The notes under the pieces are model-generated. The model worked only from the letters and a program-made list of their open reading frames with translations, was not told the DNA's origin and searched no databases. A program made the position numbers and the translations under genes. Below, one piece after another: positions 56,607 to 64,000 of a DNA stretch of 64,000 nt. The DNA is from Corbicula japonica. Taxonomy: Eukaryota > Mollusca > Bivalvia > Venerida > Cyrenidae. The stretch covers positions 558,001 through 622,000 of the forward strand of contig JAZAYU010000261.1 in NCBI GenBank assembly GCA_038501625.1. The letters are read 5' to 3'. The number at the start of each line of letters is the position of its first letter. Within the stretch, counting starts at the first letter, position 1.

Positions 56607-59021
56607 ATGAAGACGTTTAATCGCAAAATTCGGATTTGTATTTTGTCAATAATGTTTCTTTTGACAGCGGTTTATTCCCAGATTGCCACACAAATTGACA
56701 TGACAGCTGACTTAGTTGAAACAGACAGGACACGTTCAGCTGCAACAGTAGAACATGTAATAGAAAATCGAATTAACAACACCATAACAAAACCTACAAG
56801 CGAACAAATAGGAAGCACTGAAATGTCAAGATTTTCAGATGTCAGTGTGTCGACAGCAAGTGTTTTGGATCTGACGCTGGCAAATAACTTGACTGTTCAA
56901 CCTTCAGTGGCGATAGATGACATGGCACAGCCAATTGACGACATACCCTTTTTTGACATCAGAAAAAACAGCAACATTCATATCAATACGGAGTTTTGTG
57001 CACAGAAGCAGTTGTGCAATTCGAGCGATGTTAACAAATCTTGTTACTGTGACAGAATATGTGGTGTTCTTCGGGATTGTTGTAAAGATGCTGATAATGT
57101 TCGAGTTGTTGACCTGTCACGTGAACAGTTCACGTGCATGTATGTACCAATGTCGTCTGCTGAACACATAAAAATCATGGTTGTTGCAAAATGCGCTCAG
57201 CATTGGAATAATGAAACAACAAAGAGTCTGTGCGAAGAAAGTGAAAATATAGACGATATTTTTACCCGAGTTCTTGTGTCAGATCGAACAAGCACTGGTT
57301 TCATTTACAAGAACATGTATTGTGCACATTGTAATAACGTTTACGACTTCGATTATTGGATAGTAAACCTTTCTTGTCACAATAGTTCTGGGAATATAAG
57401 TATATCTGACAGGTCGAACTGTGATCTTCTTTTGGAAAAGCCTAACAACTTTATACCTTATCGTGAATGCGATTTTGAGGTATATTTAAGCTGCAGTGAG
57501 GACTTCAATAATACCGAGCTGGCACATAACTGCAAGGAAGGTGCTTATTTAAAAGTGTATTCTGAGACAAACCAAATCTTTAGAAACCAGTATTGTGCTG
57601 AATGTAACGGAATAGTTTTAAATAATATGTACTGTGAAAAGACCAATTTTGTATGGACAGGTTTTCTGGGAGACGGACTTATTCCAGCGTTATACAGCTT
57701 TAGAATGTTAGTGGATTTTAATTCTATGTGGGTTTTAGAAAACAAACAACAGATGCGAAAACCTTTCCAACAATGTTTTGAAAATCAGTTTTATGACCCG
57801 TTTTCACAAAAATGCAGGGACATGCTATGCCCGCCAAATATGACACCGCATTTGGGAAAATGTTCTCGAGATCCTGTAGGTATAGAAACTGGAACTATCA
57901 GCAACTCTTCACATTCGCTGGCCACTTTAAAACCTTCCAATGTTCTGCGAAGCAATGAGTCAACAACATCTAGTTTACCGGACGTTAATTGTACTTGGAC
58001 AAAGCTGGACAGCGGTGAATTTATATTTGACAATAATACAAACAATATTATTTTTCAAGAAACTGTATACACCTCATCAGACTACTGGAAAAACGCATCA
58101 GATGTTTTCGTGTGCATGTCTGTGAACGATAGTATCACACAGAAAACTCTGTATCAATTTAATGAAATTGAAAGTTACCTGTCCCTTATTGGACTTACCG
58201 TGTCAATTGTGGCATTGTCGATCACATTGGTCATATATGCATGTCTCCCGAAATTGATGAATCTACCGGGCAAAAATCTGATGGGATTGGTCATTTGTTT
58301 GTTGATAGCACAAATACTATTTTTAGTAGCTTTCGAGGTCAGCCATGTTTCCACAGCATGTATAACAGTCGCAATTTTGATGCATTTCTTTTTTCTTAGT
58401 GCTTTTTGTTGGATGAATGTCATAGCGTTTGATTTGTGGATGACATTTTCGCACAGGTTTCTTGCTCCGAGACAAGAAAGAAAATTTCAAAAGCGGTTTT
58501 GTTGTTACAGTGCATATGCCTGGGGATTACCTTTCATCATTGTTGCTATATCTATAGCCGTCAACTTTATCACTGAAAACGGAGAAAAGTTTAGACCTGG
58601 TTATGGTGAAGGTGTTTGCTGGATCACTTCAAAACTTGGATTAATCATATTCTTTGCTGGTCCACTAGCACTATTTAAGTTATTTGACTTTATTGCGTTT
58701 GGATTCACTGTGTATTACATTTCGCTTGCCAAACGTCAAGGCGCATTGGCGAGGAAAGGACAAAGGACTAGCTCATTTTTAATTAACTTAAAGTTGTCAC
58801 TTACAATGGGTCTGACCTGGGTATTTGCTTTCATTGCAAATTTTACAAACAACACAGTTATGTGGTACATGTTCATCATATGCAATACTCTTCAAGGTTT
58901 ATTTATTGCTCTAAGTTTCTTGTGTACAAGGAAAGTTTTACGTCTGTTAAAAGAAAAAAAGAGGAACATATCTACAACAACTGGAACACAGATGACATCA
59001 GTGTCGAGCAACAAGTCATAG
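56607..59021 (+). CDS. class B (Methuselah/adhesion-like) seven-transmembrane receptor with somatomedin-B-like module
   Basis: A single uninterrupted frame of 804 codons. The start at 56607 is chosen because MKTFNRKIRICILSIMFLLT, then AVYS, is a good signal peptide; an in-frame ATG at 56496 would bury it. A Ser/Thr-rich spacer is followed at about residues 130-178 by CAQKQLCNSS...CYCDRICGVLRDCCKD, a somatomedin-B-like cysteine pattern. A large Cys- and N-glycosylation-rich ectodomain comes next. Seven hydrophobic helices lie at about 521-545, 557-578, 580-610, 635-657, 676-705, 727-748 and 750-773. SYLSLIGLTVSIVALSI in TM1, the CW after TM4 and GLTWVFAF in TM6 are typical of class B receptors of Methuselah/latrophilin type. 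No clear autoproteolysis (GPS) motif is seen before TM1. The cytoplasmic tail is short. The ligand is unknown. Lack of introns suggests a retrocopy-derived or tandemly expanded family. Confidence 0.85.
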   Translation: MKTFNRKIRICILSIMFLLTAVYSQIATQIDMTADLVETDRTRSAATVEHVIENRINNTITKPTSEQIGSTEMSRFSDVSVSTASVLDLTLANNLTVQPSVAIDDMAQPIDDIPFFDIRKNSNIHINTEFCAQKQLCNSSDVNKSCYCDRICGVLRDCCKDADNVRVVDLSREQFTCMYVPMSSAEHIKIMVVAKCAQHWNNETTKSLCEESENIDDIFTRVLVSDRTSTGFIYKNMYCAHCNNVYDFDYWIVNLSCHNSSGNISISDRSNCDLLLEKPNNFIPYRECDFEVYLSCSEDFNNTELAHNCKEGAYLKVYSETNQIFRNQYCAECNGIVLNNMYCEKTNFVWTGFLGDGLIPALYSFRMLVDFNSMWVLENKQQMRKPFQQCFENQFYDPFSQKCRDMLCPPNMTPHLGKCSRDPVGIETGTISNSSHSLATLKPSNVLRSNESTTSSLPDVNCTWTKLDSGEFIFDNNTNNIIFQETVYTSSDYWKNASDVFVCMSVNDSITQKTLYQFNEIESYLSLIGLTVSIVALSITLVIYACLPKLMNLPGKNLMGLVICLLIAQILFLVAFEVSHVSTACITVAILMHFFFLSAFCWMNVIAFDLWMTFSHRFLAPRQERKFQKRFCCYSAYAWGLPFIIVAISIAVNFITENGEKFRPGYGEGVCWITSKLGLIIFFAGPLALFKLFDFIAFGFTVYYISLAKRQGALARKGQRTSSFLINLKLSLTMGLTWVFAFIANFTNNTVMWYMFIICNTLQGLFIALSFLCTRKVLRLLKEKKRNISTTTGTQMTSVSSNKS

Positions 59022-59071
59022 AGCTACACTTTTGATACGCAATTATTTAATTTTGTGCCAATTAGGCATAT

Positions 59072-59077
59072 AATAAA
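59072..59077 (+). terminator. poly(A) signal of the receptor gene
   Basis: AATAAA 50 nt after the stop codon, in AT-rich sequence. Confidence 0.6.
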
Positions 59078-59751
59078 ACTATTATGTATACTCTATTTTT
59101 CATAAACTGTTTTTTTTAATGCTAAATAGTTGTATCACATTTGAGATTATATCATCGATAGTTTTACAATAGAATGTATATGATCTAATCTCAATTTTGG
59201 AATAAAGTATTAAAATAAATTTATCATTAACTAATTCTAAGTTTTGATTCTCGTTGTAAGTTATCCTCAATTTTAAAAGAAGTGAGATTAAAACCTGAAA
59301 CCAAAGAAAGCGAAATTTCTCAATAAATGACTTTCGTGCTGAAGTATTATATATATATATAAATTCCGTGAGAACTGTCACTACGGAAGAGTATACTGAT
59401 CCCCCTTAAATCTTTTATAAGGATAACATTGTAAGGAATATACATAATATCACTATATATTTGTATATTTTTATTAAACTTATACATATATTTTATATTT
59501 ATCTCCTAGTTTTTATTGCTGTAATAAAAGTTATGTGACCAGAAGTCCTGTGTTTACTTTAACTGAAATACAATTTCCTTCTTAAAAATCGAAATAATAT
59601 TCTGCGAAATATATATGTCATTGTAACAAACAGCTTGCTATATCATAAATATAATATAACTAAAATTGGAACACGACTTATATGAAAACTATAATATATA
59701 ATTTGAGAGAAATAGAAAATTACATATTCCTCCTCATGTATCAACTTACTA
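59078..59751. other. no gene seen
   Basis: Very AT-rich downstream sequence of the receptor gene; contains a short (TA)n run near 59350. Confidence 0.45.
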
Positions 59752-60947
59752 CGGTTTTCCTAGTTGTTTCGCCATTTCGACCTCTAGAGCGACACCACGA
59801 AGACGCGAAAACACGATGCGAAATCGCGAAACAACGATGCGAGATCGCGAAACGATAATGCAAAAAATAAACAACAACGAAGCGAAGTCGCAAAAATACG
59901 AAGCGAGGACGCAAAAATTAATATCGCGCTTTAGCGTCGTACTTACACGACCTCGCATCGTTGTTACGCGTTCTCGAATCTTGTTTTCGAGTTTTCGTGG
60001 TCTCAGCCTCGGGATAGCGAGACCACGTAAACGCGAAAACACGATGCGAAATCGCGAAAGTACAATACGAGGTGTTATGTTATTTCGCGCCCTCGCATCG
60101 TGCATTCACAATCTCGTATCGTTGTTTTGCGATCTCTCATCGTGTTTTCGCGGTTTTGTGACCTCGCCTTCTAATCAGCTAACACAAACATGTCACATAG
60201 AAAAAAGTTAGGGATCTACACTAGATATAAACAAAAGATGTGTGGTCAAAATAGCTAAGAAATGTAAAAATCTTTCTTAAAACAAAACATATTGAAAATT
60301 TCTGTATCACCATTATCCAAACCACCAAGAAAAATACATTGCACTTTTGAAAGAATGCAAATTAACAGGTTAGACACAAGTCAATTAGTCAACAGGCAAG
60401 GGTAAAAACCATCAATTTGAAATTTAAGGCAGAAGCAAACTGTCATGTTGGCATGGCCTGTGTGTCTAAATGAACTCGATCAGAAGACCATGCCTTATAG
60501 TGCCTTAAGATTAATAAATCAAAGAGAATCCCAAGAATCCCTATAGATCAAACATGGAAAAGCAATAAGTTTTCGGTTCGCTGGCCTTCAGGAGAGCGAG
60601 ACCACGTAAGTAATCGCAAAACAACGGAGCGAAATCGCGAAAGTACGATGCAAGGACGCGATTTTGATATCTCGCGTCTTATTTAGGCGATCTCTCGTCG
60701 TGCTTTCACGTTTTCATGGTCTCGCTGTCCTCAGAAAACACGATGGCGAGAACACAAAAACAACTATGCGAGGTCGCGAAAGTAGCATGCGAGTACCTTC
60801 CAGCATCGTACTTTCGTTACCTCTTATCGTGTTTTTTGCGATCTCGCATCGTGGTTTCGCGGTCTCGAATCGTGTTGCCGCGTTTTTATGATCCCCCCAA
60901 GAGGTCGACAGGGCGAAACAATTATGGCCCCAACGGAACACCCTAAC
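59752..60947. mobile_element. inverted-repeat element packed with GCGAAA/TCGCGA motifs
   Basis: TTGTTTCGCCATTTCGACCTC near the left end mirrors GAGGTCGACAGGGCGAAACAA near the right end; outer pairing extends further but is degraded. Two blocks (about 59800-60175 and 60590-60895) hold many short units such as CGATGCGAAATCGCGAAA, plus their complements CGCATCGTTGTTTCGCG, so each block can fold on itself. About 400 bp of ordinary sequence separates the blocks. Open frames here are artefacts of the repeat. It could be one element or two that became neighbours. Confidence 0.65.
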
Positions 60948-62060
60948 TTTTTATGGTAGATGATAGCATATAATTATATATTATTAATACATATGTTTAA
61001 CAATTTTGATATGCTGTAAATTAGACAGAATAATTTTATTGATTTTGCAAATTATTTAATACAAACATATCTTGACATAAAACACAAAACCATCATTTTT
61101 CAAAATATTTTAAATTATAATAAAATCACAGATACGTTTTGCGTATAATATAACTTTCTTGATTTTAATCATTTTTGTAGTATATAACTCCATAACTTTC
61201 TCATATTTATATATAAGATATAATGGGGGTCAGTATACTCTTCCGTACTGTCACACTTTTCTCAGTCTTCCCCTATTTAAAATATATCTCAAACAAAAAC
61301 TGCAATGCCGAACTTATATTTTACAAATAAATAAGCTAAAAGAAGCCCTGCTAACAACTATTTCAAATATATTGACAAGTATGTAAGAGTTTATGAACCT
61401 GACAATATCTGCCGTCAACCGTAAAAACCACTAGACATTTAAAAAGTAGTATAGTGCGCAATCATATAGGATGCTGAAGTAAATACTTGAAAGTTGTTTT
61501 TCGTTAACTTAGTTTTTTCCACGGTTTTATTTACAAACGTTTCAGCCCACGATCTCCACATATTCAGTAAAAGAAACGTTTGTGAATGTCTACAAAAAAT
61601 ATTGTGGTATCATATTTTGCGCAGGTTCAACTTTAACGTATTTCGCGCTTGAGTAAATGCATAATCTTTTGCCTCGCGAAGTAAGGTGCTACCATCATTG
61701 GTTAAAGTGTAAATGTTATTGTTTGTTGTACTTAAAAAATTTGGCCGTTGGTTCTTGATGTTTACAATTCACTATTAAAAATGTAAACCAGTTATATGAA
61801 TAAATGGGGTTACCTTCGAGACAAAGGCCTGAAACGAAAAAAAATCTGGAATAGGAAATGTTATATATAAATGAATGAAATGTTGCTTCAACTATCTATT
61901 CAAACACATATAACAAATACCAAAGCAAACAAAAATGGCATACAGGCAACATACACATAAAAAGCAAAATATTCATATAAAAAATAAGCAAATTGACACA
62001 GGATCACCACATAGTCAGAAAGGACAAGAGAGCATGCGATTATAATACAATGTTTTAAAA
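60948..62060. other. no gene seen
   Basis: AT-rich unique sequence without coding or repeat structure that I can identify. Confidence 0.45.
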
Positions 62061-62642
62061 TACCGTATAGCGGGTAATTTCTGCGGGTGTCAAATTTCTG
62101 CGTTTTCTGCGGTCTTTGGATGAAATCGCAGAAATATATCCAGCAGAAATAAAAAACCAGCAGAAATTTAAATCGCAAAATATTATCTCATTTTCAAGCG
62201 AAAATCGTCGGAGTGGCCATGTCCGAGATGATCCGTTTTATAATACAGACAGGGTAAAATAATTACGATCAATTACTGCACAATGTTATCATATAGGCAT
62301 ACTATAAACGCGACATTTGCTCAAACATTTCTCAAACATTCTATTCAATTAAATAGTTGTTTGAGAGTTGTTATTCATCGCTGATTAATATCTTTGTAGT
62401 TTGTTTGATTAAATTAATTGAGTAGCAGGTATTACGCAAGAAAAAAAATATCTGTGAAAAAACAAATAGTATGCGTATATCATAGTCCGTGTTATTCTTA
62501 CACCTTACCCAATATGAACCGCAGAAATTTATCCTTCATGGGAACCGAAAACGCAGAAATAAAACACGCAGAAATTTTTGCATCCATTTTTGAGGGCAAA
62601 ACGCAGAAATTTATGACCGCAGAAATAACCCGCTATACGGTA
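62061..62642. mobile_element. inverted-repeat element with TACCGTATAGCGGGT ends and GCAGAAAT repeats
   Basis: The outer 15 bp TACCGTATAGCGGGT are perfectly inverted at the right end. Similarity continues for about 40 bp through ATTTCTGCGG and AAATTTCTGCGTTTT. GCAGAAAT occurs repeatedly inside both arms and is absent from the centre. 582 bp, non-coding. The superfamily is not assigned. Confidence 0.85.
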
Positions 62643-62917
62643 ACACAACACATTAAATAAAAAAAAGAACCCGAGTTTTTAACCGCAAAAAACAATTTTC
62701 CCATGGAGGTTTGAGCCAGTTTTCGCACGTAGACCAATATCAAACTTACCTATATGTTCTTATTTCAAGAAACAAATACAATAGCCTTGGGAATGGGCAT
62801 AAAAGAATAGAGAGCATGTGTTAATACCACAAACACGTGTCGAAAATGAGAAAAACGAGCGGTAACCGCCTCGGTAAGGTCTGTGGAAAAACATTTAACC
62901 ACTTAGGGCAGAGATAC

Positions 62918-62920
<3 letters not shown>
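62643..62920. other. no gene seen
   Basis: Short unique stretch between the element and the GA microsatellite. Confidence 0.4.

Positions 62921-62988
<68 letters not shown>
62921..62988. repeat. (GA)n microsatellite
   Basis: About 28 GA dinucleotides after a GAGACAGA lead-in. Confidence 0.95.
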
Positions 62989-62992
<4 letters not shown>

Positions 62993-64000
62993 GGATATTT
63001 AAATAGTTGTGCAAGAAAACAGCGATAAATCTTAATTATACCTTGTGTTTCTGCAGTTTGGGCAACCACTACATAGTAGATATTTTTCTTGTTTCGGATA
63101 AAGGTTATTTTATTGTATTTAACTTGTGTAATAGTTGGCTTGATTTTTTATAACTAACGATAGATGATTCAGTATTCTTTAACTAATTAGGTACAGCGAT
63201 TTTACCGCTTTATCTTTACATATACTTTAAATATCAATGAAACTATTCCTTTAGGTAGAAAAGAAATTTTCAGGAAATGTCTCCAAGTCTGTTTGTGATC
63301 CGAGAACCTGCCGAGCGAGCACAAACTTAGAGTAAGACTTGCAACTTTATCCATAGATGTTTTTTATGCTCATTATACACGGTGGACTGCTTAAGACCTC
63401 CCCTTTTTACTGGAGAATACTTTTGTTAGATTTTGGTACCTCAATTCAATTGCCGATACCCTATTTAATAAAAAAAAACAGTTGTAGTTTAAAACCACAA
63501 CCTAAACAATGTATTTCTCAGGAAAATATATTGAAGTAAGTTTTATGTCTTTGTTTGCTTTTGCATACAACTTTGTACTTGTCTGTTCATTTGAGAATGT
63601 ATTGGGGTAAGTGTGAGGTTGGTGACTCCTAGAATTCCCTGTTTAAAGGAAAGATTTTGTTGAATAGTTAGAAAGACAAGTACATGAGAGTTTCAAAGAC
63701 TAGAGTAAAGCTAAGAAATTTGGATATCTTTACAATTATTGCTCATTAGATAACCCATTTGTTGTGGGATATTTGTGATAAAACTTCCAGATAAAGGGTT
63801 TGAAAGTGTTACAAATTACTTTAGAAATTGTCATTAATGGCGGATATTTATAGGTTATGCCGAAAGGAAATATTTTGCATAGATTAAAACTTGCTAGTGG
63901 GCGCAATGTATTATGTTATTATAAGCTTGCTGAATTGCATGTGATATGAGCTTCCCGAATAAATTATGGAATAATCATTGTATTAATGATTTTGTTTACA
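62989..64000. other. no gene supported at the window end
   Basis: One open stretch (63357-63539) ends at a GTAAGT donor-like site but has no partner exon in the window; see rejected items. The remainder is AT-rich. Confidence 0.35.

Noticed and set aside
63357..63539. 60-codon open stretch ending at a GTAAGT donor-like site
   Set aside because: It has a hydrophobic start but no clear acceptor, no partner exon in the window and no family signature; chance is as likely.
1..64000. tRNA, rRNA, CRISPR, bacterial or viral genes
   Set aside because: No conserved tRNA T-arm or rRNA stretch was recognised. The tandem arrays are directly adjoining units without spacers, so they are not CRISPR, and no retroviral or viral protein motif was seen.

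Overview
The window looks like nuclear DNA of a marine bivalve mollusc, probably a clam-like heterodont. This is judged from three things: AT-rich sequence with long introns bounded by GT..AG; many short palindromic elements and tandem-core elements with the GGTCAAGGTCAC motif that are typical of bivalve genomes; and the animal gene families present. No database search was possible, so the lineage call is inference.

Four protein genes can be supported. (A) Plus strand, coding from 1755 to about 11548: a large, acidic, mostly disordered protein with basic nuclear-localisation-like patches and a helical, coiled-coil-like C-terminus. I do not recognise its family. Three coding exons join in frame (1755-1788, 7020-9456, 11122-11548). 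(B) Plus strand, 29786-44441: a secreted protein of about 1,816 residues with five Kazal-type inhibitor domains joined by very long Ser/Asn/Gln/Gly/Pro-rich linkers. Every internal intron cuts a Kazal domain at the same place and in the same phase. The exon carrying the start codon lies upstream and was not found. (C) Minus strand, 50604-45476: a secreted, very basic protein with a signal peptide and nine 15-residue repeats with dibasic or tribasic junctions. It has a small third coding exon and a terminal exon. (D) Plus strand, 56607-59021: an intronless class B (Methuselah/adhesion-like) seven-transmembrane receptor with a somatomedin-B-like cysteine module in its ectodomain. Genes B and C converge, with their coding ends about 1 kb apart.

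The rest is introns, intergenic DNA and repeats. 1-13.4 kb is gene A with its introns, full of a dispersed palindromic family of about 235 bp and two short tandem-core elements. 13.7-16.1 kb is one 2.4-kb Helitron-like element carrying two different tandem arrays. 16.1-29.8 kb is gene-poor and holds short inverted-repeat elements, microsatellites and a degenerate minisatellite. 29.8-44.4 kb is gene B, with a mariner-like element bearing perfect 35-bp ends in one intron. 44.4-51.0 kb is the convergent junction and gene C. 51.0-56.5 kb shows no gene. 56.6-59.1 kb is gene D. 59.7-63.0 kb holds two larger inverted-repeat elements and a GA microsatellite.

The four genes do not form an evident pathway. 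B, C and D all encode secreted or cell-surface products; A is probably nuclear. No tRNA, rRNA, CRISPR or viral gene was recognised. The items most worth following are the exon-modular Kazal gene, the repeat-peptide precursor-like gene C, and the Helitron-like element.
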